Shown: positions 49,101 through 61,589, counted from the first letter of the stretch. The stretch is DNA of 64,000 bases from Pholis gunnellus (GCA_910591455.2 OU342804.1:26401207-26465206), one strand, 5' to 3'. Made by a program: numbers and translations. The notes: generated by a model not told the origin, from the letters alone.

Positions 49101-52082
49101 AGTAGCACATGTTATATATTGTTTGTTTAAATTAAACAAGTGTATAAACGACAAGTCGTTGTTTTGAGAATGATAATCTGTTGAATTTATCTGCCATTTC
49201 TTGGCTTACTGGCGTAACCTTCGGTAAGACGGCGAATTGTCTCGTTTACACTTCAGTTTCCGTACAAAACACACATAATGTTGAACAGCAGCATTAATCT
49301 TCTCATCCCGGTTGACGTCGGGCCTACCTTTGAGCGGCAGGGCTGGGCGCAGCGTGTAGAGTTGTGCGGGTGCTTGGTGAGGGTTCATGCCGTAGCGCAG
49401 AGGCAGCTGGGAAACACCGCGGCTGTACTGTCCACGAAAGTAGTCGGAGATGGCCTCGTCGTACTGCGCTGTGTGTGTGAAGGCCTGAAGAGCAAAGCAC
49501 ATCAAATACACTGGCACAAAAAAAACTAAAAACAGTCACATTATCATCTTCTAATGTGTACCAAAGCCAGAGTTATAAACCTCAAACGCATTTACAATTT
49601 GTCACAATAATTCAAAACAGGTAATGAGTATTTTATGACAACTATTTAGACTTCACCCCAAAGCAAAGCAACACAATGTCTGAGCTTAAACGGATCAATT
49701 AACTCAGTCAGACCACCAGTCGTGAGGTTAAACTCTAACCTAAACACACATTCCAACACTTGTGCCAGAAAGCCTCCTCTGGACTTTGTCTTGCACCGGC
49801 CCTCACCTCTAAGCAAACACCATCAACATGAATTAATACAGAGAGAGAAACACAATACGGTGACCTGAAAAGGAGAATTCTCTTAACCAGTCAGCATAGA
49901 GTCCAAAACTCAGATACTCAATTTACCGTCAGAGAAAACAAGCAAAAGTTATCAGTCAGAACGGTCACCCTGAATATGCTAGTCTACAAATTCAGTTCAT
50001 GTACACATGAAAGAAAGACATGAAAGAAAGTCAGTACTTTGAGGGCCAGAGTCTTTCGGGTTTCCAGGGTTGTATCTTTGTCTCCTGAGCTCTCCATCTC
50101 CTTTGCAACCACCGAATAGTCAGCAGGATCACACACTATGGTGACCCGAGCATGATTCTTGGCCGCTGCTCTCAACAGAGTTACGCCACCTGGGAAGCAG
50201 GAGAAACACGTGAATAATCATAGTTTTTCTTAATGCAACGAGACACATTCATCTCTGGATAGTTTACTACAAGCACACAACTCACCGATATCGATCTGCT
50301 CCACAGCAGCTTCCACTGCAACACTCGGGTCGGAGACGGTCTTCACAAACGGGTAGAGGTTGCACACGGCCACTCTGAAGAAGAGCAAACAGAGAACGAT
50401 GATGAAGATCAATACACAGACACATCATGAACAACAAGACTTCCATTCAGGGCGACTTTAACTTCTTTTAATTCCATTTATTCAATCCACTCAGTTTATT
50501 TCTGAAAGCTGCATGAAAAGCGCCACTCGCTCCTCTCTAGAGTTTGACGAGAGAAACTAATCCTCCCACAATGAAGTCCGGACTTTCTGCAAGAAAGACT
50601 CAAATGTAGCCGCTTGCTTTTACACACTTTGAACCTTTTATTTGGGAAAAACTGCAGGATTTTCTGTCCCACAATCTAGCTGCTAGGGCAACATTTATTT
50701 GCATTAATAGATTTGTGATTATATATTGTTCTATATTCTGTATCTAAAAAAATAATAATTAGGCCCTCAACATTTCCCAAAGCTCAAGCACACATCATCT
50801 AATGCTTCTTATGTTCAAATCCCAAAAGATATTACATTTACAATTTTATAAAAACACAGAAAAGAAGCACATCCTCACATTGAAGAAGTTGAAAGCTGTG
50901 AATGTTGGCATTGTTTCTCTGTTATAAGTGACTAAAATGATTAATCAACTATCACAACTGTTGATTATTCTTGTATCACAGTAACAGTGCTCGAGGATCT
51001 CCTGGACTACAAACCGTGCTCTCCGTGTGACCTTCTTCTCACACCCTAATCAGACTCAACCTCCATCTTTTATCACATGCTGAAACACTGCCCATTAACT
51101 TCGGAAGACAAAGAAACAGATTTCCAATGCGTCCATCAGATGTGTTGTGGGTTTCGTTACATTCTCCAATAACAAAACTGCAAAAATCTGATCTAATTAT
51201 CCCATTCTTCTTCTTTCCCTGATAAATGAGTCACAGGACAAGCAGCAGCTGCAGCAGCTTGCCAATAAACCAGCTGCTAATCAATTACACGTGCAATGGG
51301 ACAGCACCAGTCTGTCCTCTAACCAGGTCATGTAGGCTTTGAAGGAATTATTCATCCTTTTACTGTAAATAAGTATCCACCATGTCATTACAATGATGAC
51401 AGTTTTTAAATATGAATTTGTGTGTTTAAATGTTTAAGGATTCTTTGCCTTGCTTCTCTCACCTGACGAGGCTGTAGCCCAGCTTCTCCATATCTGCGGT
51501 GTCAGTGGGGGTTTTCCTGGCCAGGATCCCTCCATGGACAGCGGGGTGCAGGGTCTTCACTCGGCCCCCCAGCATCTCTGGATGTCCAGTCAGCTCAGAC
51601 ACATCCCTGACACACAGCAGAGACACCGACAGGTCAGACAGGACACCCCCCCCCCCCCCCACCCCATGGGAAGCTGCTAAGACTTAGTGAACAAGCACTG
51701 GATTGAAGTTGTATTCCAAAGACTACTTCAGCACCCACCTGACAGCCAGCCCAGCATCACGCAGGGCTTTGGCTGTGCCACCCGAGGCGACCAGAGACAG
51801 TCCGACACCCAGCAGCCTCTTGGCAAAGTCCACCAGTCCAGTTTTGTCTGACACACTCAAAAGTGCTGCAGGGACGGATAAAGACACTTAACGCATATCT
51901 TCATGCATCGTTATATTCACAAAAGAGAAGTCGAGATGTGTTTAAACGAGGTAAAGCCGACCACGTTGGCTAATGTTAGCCAGCGAGCTAGCATCCTGAT
52001 GTCGCAGAACAAAACTTTATATTGACCGCAGCGAATCAAGTGAACCTGAAGGGAAACTCTTACCGAGCTCTGAGGAGGCCAT
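46160..52082 (-). CDS. atic: Bifunctional purine biosynthesis protein: AICAR formyltransferase / IMP cyclohydrolase
   Basis: Coding exons in transcript order: 52082-52064, 51865-51739, 51606-51463, 50374-50286, 50189-50038, 49484-49328, 48812-48687, 48594-48401, 48309-48220, 48131-48006, 47882-47790, 47694-47512, 46606-46451 and 46279-46160 (stop 46162-46160). They join in phase to 1776 bases, 591 aa; human ATIC has 592. The cytosolic enzyme transfers a formyl group from 10-formyltetrahydrofolate to AICAR and then closes the ring to IMP, the last two steps of de novo purine synthesis. The N-terminal cyclohydrolase part shows SVSDKTG, ASGGTAKALRDAG, KTLHPAVHGGILAR and RAAAKNHARVT. The C-terminal formyltransferase part has the catalytic Lys266-His267 in SFKHVSPAG, and VCYAKDGQ. 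The C-terminus ends HTNLRLFHH as in human. The border of exon 47882-47790 is the least certain: the chosen acceptor makes the loop one residue shorter than human. Confidence 0.97.
49045..49100 (+). repeat. Dispersed repeat family B, copy 3 (atic intron)
   Basis: GGGAAAACAGCTAGCCTGGC and the following ACTGTAGAGATAACAAAAA resemble the AACAGCTAGCCTGGCTCTGT core at 26195-26275. It is a short remnant in the intron between exons 49484-49328 and 48812-48687. Confidence 0.5.
51646..51660. repeat. C15 homopolymer in atic intron 2
   Basis: Fifteen cytosines on the plus strand, so a G run in the atic transcript, lie about 40 bases upstream of the acceptor of atic exon 3 (exon border 51606). Confidence 0.9.
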
Positions 52083-52239
52083 GCTGACGGCTCCGGTGTC
52101 GAGTCTGTAGCCTGTGTGGATGTAACGAGAGTTTCTCTTCTGCCTTTGCTCGGTTTAACCAGAAAACTGCAGAGTAAGACCGTGGAGGATGAGACAAATT
52201 CACTAGTATTTCAATGCTGCATCATGTGCTTCAAAACTA

Positions 52240-52280
52240 TGAAGTCCCGCCCTGCTGAGGTCGGCCCGCCCCTCTGACAC
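52240..52280 (-). promoter_or_regulatory. atic: Probable atic promoter GC boxes
   Basis: Two CCCGCCC-type GC boxes (52246-52252 and 52265-52272) lie about 165-190 bases upstream of the atic start codon, in a GC-richer island within AT-rich DNA. No TATA box is evident. This fits a housekeeping, Sp1-type promoter, but the start of transcription is unknown. Confidence 0.45.
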
Positions 52281-54119
52281 ACAAGCGCACCCAAAAAGAG
52301 CCACACGGCGCAGGGAATGCGCATTTTCATCCGCCAAAAAGAACAATATTCAGGAAGCAATACAAAAACAACAATAATAGTACTAATAATAATACATGAA
52401 GGTATCTGCAATGTATTTATGGCGTTATCTCTAATTACATTCTGACATGTAAGAATGAACAATTGAGTTAAAATGAGACTCGAATTAAATATAGGCCTAT
52501 ATCTTTATATGCTGACGTTGAATGTGTTTAAATGAAGAGTTAAAAGACATAACCGATTTAGGTCTAACCCAAACCAGTTATAATCTAATTTTAAGATATT
52601 TCAATTATCTTTTAATAAGACTAAAATACTAATTTTACATATATCACATCTAAAACTGCAATTGTGGCATGCTATACCTTTTGCAGAAGCTGGATTTTTT
52701 TTTCTCCATCAACAAACAAATTATGTTTTTGATAATTTACTATATATTTTAGGAAGCTTCATGAAAACCAAAATGCGGCAGAAACCACAGAGCTTTTAGA
52801 AAACAGTAGACCAAATTGTGTCACCTTGACTGAAGTATTACCTGCACGATCATATGTCGGTCTTTCGCTTATATCTGATCTCTGTTAAAGATTTGAGTCA
52901 AATCAGGCGAAGTGTCTTCTTTTTTTGCCACAAGAGGGCAGACATGGACCATGTTCGTACTGCAAGACAACAATTCTATATTTTATATTAACTATTTATC
53001 CACATCCGCACATGTTAAACGTTAATGACAATATAGTCTGAGATGCATGTGCAGAGCTGTGTCGGTACCATTTTTGATACAGGTCTACTATCTTGTTTAA
53101 AGGTGTTTTTCTATTCATGTTATATTCTGTCTCTTGTTTTAACCTGCACTAGTTTAGATCTCATTTTGGTTTCATATACATTTAAGGAGCATTATTGGTA
53201 GAGGGCTGAGACTTAAGATTTTAATTGCCAACGCCTGCTTCTGTAATTGTTGTGCATATGATGAATAAACAACTTGAAATTAAATTGAGACTCTGAGCTA
53301 TATTTTACCTGTAGTTATAGGTTGTGTGGATATTCTATTCTTTTATCTTTGGTGCACTTGTTTATGAAAAACCCTCAAATGAAATTAAATTTTTTTTTTT
53401 TTAAATCGAAAGACTTTGTTCATTCTTTATTTAAGATTGATTTGAATAACAGAGACTATAGTTGTAATGTTTTCGTGGTAAGATCTTTTTGCTCAACAGC
53501 AGATTTGAAGGTTACATTGACACCAAGAAAGGCCACAAACATCATCACTTTGTCCACATAATTGGTAAAACACCTGTAACAGACGTTTCCCGCAGCAGTA
53601 AATGACGCTTATGAATACACGCCACGCCTTTTCAATAAACTTTATTGGCAAAAAACGGTGTCTTTTTCCTGCTTTGGAACAGCGTTTTAAATCGGACAGA
53701 TGTGGATTTATTGGGCTCCGTCACTCACTCCTTTACTCGCCCATTAGTTAAGTGACAGGACAGGGCCCGGGGAAAACCTGCACCAATACGTGTGATTGCG
53801 TTAAAAGATCGCACAATCTGTTCATATTTACGTAATGAGTCCGACATTTTGCAGATTGATTAAACTACGTGGTGTAAATATGTTTAAGGGCAACGTGATT
53901 TATAATCCAACAAAGCACAAAAAGAGGCCGATTTATTTGTTCAACTATGAAAATGCGAGTTTCTGGTAACCGCTCTATGTTTGAGGGGCCGAGGTGACAT
54001 CTCAGGGGCGAGCTGAGTGATGCAATAGACGGTGAAACATTTTTATAGAAAGACACAGGCTTCACTATGCATTATTGGTTAAAAAAAAGAAAGATGCGGT
54101 GAGGCCGTCAGCACTTTAG

Positions 54120-54460
54120 TCGGGCTGGCTGTCGAGAAAACTGACAGCATTATCAGCAGTAACGTAATTTACGCATTGAATTTGTAATCAACATGACTGG
54201 TGTATTCAGATTAAATTAGAAGAGAAACGGAATCAATGACCTCCATATATTGCTGCGCTGCTTTATCAATTAGCTGTGATTTTTTGTTCTGAGGGGCCTG
54301 TGTCATAAAAACAGGCCAAATGCTATTTGTCATGCAGCTGACAAGTCACACAACTAAATGAGCTCCTATTGATTCGCATGATTTTTCATCAGCCAGATTA
54401 AAAGCTGCAGTTTGATTGAGGTTCAGCCTGCAAACTTGTTATGTATTCTATTCATCCCTA
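54120..54460. promoter_or_regulatory. Candidate conserved non-coding element near mnx2
   Basis: A repeat-free stretch with many homeodomain-type TAAT/ATTA cores and E-box-like CAGCTG (near 54335), plus TGATTGA-type sites. It is more balanced in composition than the surrounding AT-rich DNA. Calling it an enhancer is inference; cross-species conservation is the real test. Confidence 0.25.
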
Positions 54461-55659
54461 TTAAATCAGGTCTGAAAAAAGTTCAATGAAAACTCCTTTA
54501 AAGTCCTTTTTAAGTTAACTGGAAGCATTAATGTGGTGAATTGAACAGAGTATTTGATGCTGCTCACTTAAATTACTAAACGTTTGGATTATTATGGTTA
54601 TCCCAGAGCATTTCTAATTGTGTAATCTACATTTTCCCATCCTTCTGTATAGCTCTATGAGGTTTCTTCACTTAAAAAAAAAAAAAACGAAAAAAGAATT
54701 TCATGCTTTATTTTGTTAGCTGTCTCTATATTATTCAAACTGGGTCACACATTGTAAGAGGAGTTAACCAAAATTGTGAACTCATATATTCATACAACAG
54801 ATTCTAAAATGTGATAGCACATGTGTGATATGTGCACAAACTGTAGCGTAGAGAGCAATAACATGTTAATAAAATGGCAATATTTGGTCATCATTTTTAA
54901 ATAGACGATCCTCATTTGTCACAAATGTTGGCCAAATTCCCAGCCATCAAAATTTGCGACCTTGTAAAAAAATAGATACTGTGGTGGCACTGTGTTTGGT
55001 AACAGATATCAATATAAAATATTCAATAAACTAAACACATTTGCGATATAGTTAAAACAGAATATGATCCTCCAAATTCAACAACAAAATATGTTACCAT
55101 TCATGGACTGCATAATTGCATGGAAAAGAAGACAGAAATACAAATACAAATGAAATGTTAGTGATACACACATACAGTCTTTAATGTAAGCGGGTGATTT
55201 TGCATTCAAAGTTAAAAGCATTTAATCCTCAAATGATAGCACATCATCATATTTGCCAAAATCTTCAAATAACAGAGCCATCAAACTACTAAACCACTGA
55301 CCAATAAAAGTATCTCAGATTCCTTTTATACATACAGTTTTTAAAAAGTGCATCGACCTTTTACTCTTCATTTTGTGACCATTCAGCTGAAATCAATGTC
55401 TAAGGACCCAATTGAGAAACCTTCATCTGATAGCTGCATTGACAGGAAACCTGTGAAAAGTGATACTTTTATCGTGGAAGCCATCTAATAAAGTCTCTAC
55501 ATGATAACATTGAGACTCTTAACACTTTCTTCTTGTTTTTGAGCAGAGCAGATGTGCCAGTCTCCACTAAAAGTCCCATCAGTGTTTAAATGCACTCCCA
55601 ATCATTACAGAGGGGTGTGAGTGTGTGTCCAGCCAGTTAAGAATGCATTTAATCACTAT

Positions 55660-55950
55660 ATAAACATGTGACATGTGGTCTGAGAAGGGGCCAAATGACA
55701 CCATACTGCATGTCCTCCAATCTGCTCTTTAATCACAACCCTTACATGGGTGGCCATTAAAACGCCCCGGTCGCAGTTGCAGTTACACACACTCATCATG
55801 CTGTTGCACTTGGAAATTAAAATGGGCCCGTGTGACATCACCATCAGGCTTTTGATGGCTTTACTTCCTCTTCATTAACTTAATTATTTGGCCATCAGTA
55901 AACCCCACAGAGTAATTAATATCTGAGAGCTTTTGTAATAAATTTTAAGT
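55660..55950. promoter_or_regulatory. Candidate conserved non-coding element near mnx2
   Basis: This non-repetitive segment has several evenly spread homeodomain-like cores (TTTAATCA, CATTAAAAC, AAATTAAAATG, TTAACTTAATTA, GAGTAATTAATA) and no coding potential. Its texture resembles enhancers around vertebrate homeobox genes, but conservation was not tested. Confidence 0.3.
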
Positions 55951-56139
55951 ATGAACTGAGAATTGCTTTCGCTTTGCTTTGCTGTAGCAGAGGCAGCGCG
56001 GTGGCTGTGAACGAAAACGAAAGAAGGTGAAGGAGATGTGGACACAAGGAGTTTTTCTTCTGTTATGTCGGATATAACCTTTGTGGTATTCTTTTCTTTT
56101 GATCAAGTCACAAGTTTTGTCTTAATAGGACTTTTTATG

Positions 56140-56440
56140 TCTGTCTGTCGGTCCACTTTGGTCCCGATTGAAATGCCTCCACATCTATTGGATGGATTGC
56201 CATGAAATGTTGTTTAGACATTTATGGTCCCCAGAGGATGAATCCCAGTGACTCTGGTGGTCCTCTGACTTTTCATTTAGCTCTATCAGACAAAAATGTG
56301 TTTGGTTTATCACCAAATACCTGCAAAACTTGAGATTCCTATCAGCCTCAACTTCACTTTGTGTGTGCTAATTAAGATGCCAACCTAAGATGGTGAACAT
56401 TATACCTGCTAAACATAAGCATGTTAGCATTATTGATACG
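56140..56440 (+). repeat. Dispersed repeat family A, copy 2
   Basis: Shares ordered blocks with 8290-8850: GTCCACTTTGGTCC, ATTGGATGGATTGCCATGAA, CCCCAGAGGATGAATCC, CTCTGACTTTTC and AGCATGTTAGCATT. It is about 300 bases, non-coding, in the same orientation as copy 1. Confidence 0.7.
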
Positions 56441-56830
56441 CTAATCTGGAACATGGATCAACAATGCAGACTTTTTTCAGTTCTATTTTTTTTATTTTGC
56501 TCTATTTTTTGTATTTCACAGTTACACCACAAACAAGTTTCAGATAAATACATGTGCGATTCATCTTTGCAATCATTTAAATAAATTAAGTTAATTTACA
56601 CGTAAGTGACACGCACAAATTCATAAACATCACCGTGAACAAAACAATCCCACCAATATTTACACATTAAATGCACAAACGTAAATGAAGATGTTCGGCA
56701 ATGTTTTCCCCCAAAGCATCTGGAGCAGCAGATGTTCTTGTTTCTTCAGTCCCAACATCACACAGCTTTTTAATTTTTTTGTCTTCATGATGTCATGATG
56801 CAGTGGAGGCTGCACCTCGGCTTCTGTGCA

Positions 56831-56868
56831 TCCTGTACGCATACACTGTATGCGTACACTGTACGCAT
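56831..56868. repeat. Alternating inverted repeats of GTACGCATAC
   Basis: GTACGCATAC (56835-56844), ACT, its exact reverse complement GTATGCGTAC (56848-56857), ACT, then GTACGCAT (56861-56868). The first pair is a perfect 10-bp inverted repeat with a 3-base spacer, and the third unit could pair with the second. It lies downstream of the mnx2 poly(A) signal. Confidence 0.85.
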
Positions 56869-57036
56869 CCTTCAGTCATGTGTGTTCACTGGGTGGAGCT
56901 CCAGCTGTCAGTGGATGGAGCAAACACAAGGTGACCAGAAGGTGATTGGCATGAAAACAGCAACATTTTGGGAGGAAATGAGAACCTTTTTTTCTTTTCT
57001 TGGCATGCTACGAAATGTACAGTACTTAGAGAAGAT

Positions 57037-57042
57037 TTTATT
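57037..57042 (-). terminator. mnx2: mnx2 polyadenylation signal
   Basis: TTTATT on the plus strand gives AATAAA on the minus strand, about 135 bases after the stop codon of the homeobox gene. It is the nearest canonical hexamer, though longer 3' UTRs are possible. Confidence 0.5.
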
Positions 57043-57175
57043 CACAGATGGTTTTATAAAGTATATTTGTGGCTTTTGTGTGTTTCTGGAAACTGTCAGT
57101 GACCACAAACACAGACATGTCCCAGTGTAATGTCTGTAATTCTCTGGAAACCAAACTGGTGTTTCCTGAGTCTGC

Positions 57176-60100
57176 TCACAGTCCTGCCCCGATCTTCCTG
57201 TCACCTCCTCCTACTTGCACCCCCTCCAGCTCCTCATCAGAGAAAGGGCTGTGGGGATTGTAGTCAACATCGGTGCTGCGCTGCAAGAAGTCTGTGGCTC
57301 GCGACATCCCAACAGGAAAAGCATGCTGGGAGTCCTCCTCTTCTTCCTCCTCCTCTTCCTCCTCCTCCTCCTCCTCCTCCTCCTCTTCCTCCTCTACTCC
57401 ATCCTCCAGATCAAGATCTATCCCTCTGTCGTTTGGATTTGCAGCTTGACGGCTCTCATTTGATTTGTCTGCGGCAGTTTTTCCTCCGCTGCGTTGCTTT
57501 GCCTCAGACTGGGCCGAGGCGGACGCTTGCTCCTTTGCCTTTCGGCTGCGTTTCCACTTCATCCTCCGATTCTGGAACCAGATCTTGACCTGCCGTGGGA
57601 TGAGAGAGCAAAGAAAATGTGTTCACAAGACGGTCCAAAATATTTTTTTTATTGAAGAGCAAATTACTAATTTTCTTCTGCAGAACTTCTAATACAACTC
57701 AAACATAATTTCATAGATAAATAAGAATATATATGCACAAACATAACTCTTTATCTTTGCTCTTCTGCACCTTACCTTTAAACTACTTATAATATGTCAA
57801 TGTTGTTGATCAAATATACTCTAATCATATAATTCATCAATCCCACCAGAATTATGAAAGAATATTTAATGAAAATAGAGACAAAAAACACAATTTAAAT
57901 CTTACAACGAAAGCCTAATGCATTAAAGTCTTCGTTCAGTTTTTGGAGAAATTAACTCCGTTCAGACATTACAATATCACCAAAATGATAATAAAAAACA
58001 TCCAGTAATGTGTCCTAATGTGTTGTAGCTACATTCTGCATCTCTGCATGTCATATTTGCCCGTAATTTCAAATAAACTCCCCTTTGTTGAATTAGTAAC
58101 GGGACATTTTAGCACGTCAGTCACAATTTGTTGAACAATTAATAACTGTTTCAAGAATGAAAGTATATTAATTCAACAGTTCACAGTGACACATATACAT
58201 TAAAGCTATGAGTTTGTTTAACTTTACTCTTTTTTTATGCTTTCAGACAGCTGATGGTTAGTTTTTTTAGGATACAAACATTTTATACGATTGTATTAGA
58301 AATGTTATTTGACATTTTATAATTAAATATCTGTTGAACTCCAATTTTGTGGCCTATTTTGTGCTATTTTTCTGTTATTGCTTCATGCAGGGCACTGCTG
58401 AAAAAGAGATTTCTCAATCACTTAGGCTTTCATGGTTAGATAATAAATAAAACAACTAAAATAATCAAAAGCCTGTTACGCACAGGAGTCATTCGAATAA
58501 TATGGCAGCTCTTTCTAAAGTCTGTTAAAGTCTGTTTTAAGACTGAGAGAGCTGAACAAGAATATTATGTCTTAAGTTCAGTAAACTTTGTTCTGGAGTG
58601 TTCAATAGGATGAGTCCTCGCCTCATTCTTGTTTCTGAGAATTATTCTTTTTAACTATGAAATGAACCTGATGGCTGGTGAAGTGGACTGGTATCTCTTC
58701 CTGTACCTGTGTTTCAGTCAGCATGAGTGAGGTGGCCACTTCAAAGCGTTTGGGTCTGGAAAGGTATTTGTTGAGCTTGAACTGGTTCTCCAGCTCCAGC
58801 AGCTGCTGACTGGTGAAGGCTGTGCGAGGCCTCCGGCACTTCCCCAACAGACCAGACTGAGGGCCCGCTGCAGGAGGAAGAGCAAAGCTATCAGTTTTGG
58901 GCTTCACCTGAGTGGACAGATTCAATGAATCGTTTCAATTTGTTATTGATTTTATGACAACTTATTTGATATCAGAGATTCATGGGCTATTTTTAAGTTC
59001 AACACACAATGTCTGAATATTTCTGTTTTGATAATTCAACTAAAATGTATTTTGAAATATCTGCCCTTTAAAGAAGATTCAAGTCTTAAATTAAATATTT
59101 TGTCAATAACTGCCAGTCTTGTTTTTTTAATACCAAGGACATAGGAAGTTCAATATAATGCTGTGACTTAGGAACAGGCACACATATGCCCGCACTCTCT
59201 CGCCATCATTAACTATAATAGCTTTACTCCAGTTTATTGTTGACGGGGGACACGGCAGAAGCGGGCACAGAGGCCATAAAAACACAGGCATGCCATTAAC
59301 TTAATGAAAATTCAATGAAGGCTTTTGGGATTTTATTGATGAACTACAGAACGTTTTAGGTGTTTGTTTATAGTTTCTTCGTCACACAAAGACAGTTTTC
59401 ATCATGTTGGCGTTTATAGAGAAATAAATGGGCCAAAATTAAAATATGAGACATGCAGTCAACAGAGGCCAGTAGCCTATACTGTTCAGGACGATGTGGC
59501 TATTATTACCACAAAATATATGAAAACCATAGCCCAACCTTGAATAAAATAGCGTACAAAGCCTGGCTTGGATAACAAAAATAAATTGCAAAGTAAAATT
59601 ATTATACCTGTGAAATGAAGGACAAAAAGCGTTTTCCCTTTGAATAACACAAAAACAGAAGTTTAAACTGCCTGTTTACATGTGTCTCATCTTAGACAGC
59701 ATCGACATTTTTTTAGTCAAAAATCCTGATGCATAGAAGGACAAATTATCCGTAGCAGACTTAAGTGATATCATTTGAATACCGAATTGAGTATTTTCTT
59801 TATAAAGGAAACAAGACAACAAACAAACAAATAAACAAGCAAAAACGAAGAACGAGCTATTAACGTATGCTAAAAAATAATTAAGACTGTTATCTGTAAT
59901 AATTGCATATATTATATTAGCCTAATATTGATATGAATAATCCAAACATAACATAAATAGTTTAGTCAAAAATCAACTCGGTTTTATTTGACCCAGTCAG
60001 TGTTTGTGTTCAATGAGTTTACAACACCTGAGCGGCTCTTCAGAGGTCAAACCATCTGATTAAAAGCTGTAAAACCCGATAACGGAAAACGATTCAGAGT

Positions 60101-60753
60101 GACACACATGTGAGTTTGTGTTTGAAGAAGTTAAATAACTAAAACTTTTTTATCTCTCAGTTTATTTGGCTTTTAAGTTTTCAAATCCGAATATTCTGGA
60201 CATACACAATAATCTAATTTGATCATATATTCTTGCTTTTTAAAAAAATATAAAACTTGATTTCATATTGTCAGAATAGGCCTGAAGTATCAAAAGAAAA
60301 CATCGGAATCACTCACATATAGGTCTATATATACTTACTGGTGTAATCTGGCAGTCGTGGCATCATGATCCCGGCGCGGAACCAGTGCTCCAGGGGCAGA
60401 GATCCCGCCATAGCAGCCGCCTTCAGGTGCTCCGGGTAGGTATGTGTTAGTTGTGTGAAGCCGGTGTATGCGAACGCGGGGTGCTGAGCACCCAACGCGG
60501 ATAACGGGTACATGGGTGCATGATACATGCCGGAAATTGAAGCAAGTCCTGGATGAGGGAGATTTAGAACACCCGGTTTGTGGATTAATCCTTGAAGTTG
60601 TGCGGACCGTGGAGACGGGGTGTCCGCGCGGCGGCAGGAGACCGGGCTGCCTGCGGGGCTGTCGCTGCTCAGACCTGGGGAGAGGTCTCGGCTCACGCGG
60701 TTGGTCTCATCGGCTAGCAGGGCGTCAATTCTGAAGTTTTTGGATTTTTCCAT
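57176..60753 (-). CDS. mnx2: MNX-family homeobox transcription factor (motor neuron and pancreas homeobox 2-like)
   Basis: Three coding exons on the minus strand: 60753-60339, 58867-58707 and 57589-57176 (stop 57178-57176), giving 329 aa. The N-terminus MEKSKNFRIDALLAD is the MNX signature. The region PLSALGAQHPAFAYTGF to LEHWFRAGIMMPRLPDY also matches MNX proteins. The homeodomain (about residues 149-209) reads RRPRTAFTSQQLLELE, then KYLSRPKRFEVATSLMLTET, then VKIWFQNRRMKWKRS, and is split by an intron before VKIW. The family specifies motor neurons and pancreatic beta cells. The long Ala/Gly tracts of mammalian MNX1 are missing, and the neighbours are atic and fn1. Both favour the Mnx2 paralogue (lost in mammals as I recall) over mnx1, though mnx1 cannot be excluded. 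The C-terminal part has an uninterrupted run of about 20 Glu (57342-57401). No TATA box is evident upstream. Confidence 0.9.
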
Positions 60754-61589
60754 GACGGCTTCACTCAAAAAAACAAACAAACGTGTCAAGCTTTGGCGGG
60801 TGCGCACCTGTGCCGTGCGTCAGCACGCGGACAGCGGAGACTCTTCCACTCACAAACTCATGTGTTTTCCTTTTCTTTTCATGAACGTTCAGGCTGGACG
60901 AAACAACACAAGTTTAGGCAAAAGTGAACATTAATACATGCTCAAATGGTAAATTATCGACTTAAAAAAAAACACTTTTTGACGGACTAACTGACTGACG
61001 TTTGCATGCGCATTCCTCCATCTATTTCCTTGAACTGTACCTGCATATGTCACTCTGCAACATACAGGCTACTTACTGTACGTCTGTCCTGGTGTTTACC
61101 ACTAACTTCACAAAGAGGCATGTGTCTCACTCCACCAGCCGTCCCTCTCTACCCCCGCATGGCGCTGTGAGCTGGGATTGGATGGACGCAGAGCTGCTCT
61201 GACGGGCCTCTAATCAGCTAATTACTCGCTCGTTTCTCCCCCCAGAAAGCATTCAGAGTGAGGTAATGTCCAACCCTTGTCCCGCCTGCAAACACCTTCA
61301 ACTGCATCAAAGTGCGGAGGTACATTAGAAGATTAGGCGATTGTATTTCCAGTATCTATCTTACTGCCAGCTCCTCATACTCACCACAGATTGCAGCACC
61401 TTGCAATAAACAAAGAATTATATCCACCGCTTTGATTGTCCAAAATAATTATTAGTGCTGCAAACATCCTCCACAACGTAGCAACAAACATTGGCTGTTT
61501 ATCAGCAGCCTTAAGATTTTTGATTGGGTAGAGTTAAAAGAAAAAACAACAAAAAAAGCGTTGTGTCCAGTTCAGTATTTAAATCATTA

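Larger units (their letters stand above)
52281..57030. other. AT-rich intergenic DNA between atic and mnx2
   Basis: No protein-coding exon chain is recognisable on either strand. The interval holds a family A repeat (56140-56440), a cluster of short inverted repeats (56831-56868) and stretches of non-repetitive sequence (54120-54460, 55660-55950) that could be regulatory for the neighbouring homeobox gene. Confidence 0.55.

Noticed and set aside
57130..57588. Plus-strand proline/leucine-rich frame of 152 codons
   Set aside because: It is the antisense shadow of the mnx2 last exon; the Pro/Leu run is the complement of the Glu-coding GAG repeat.
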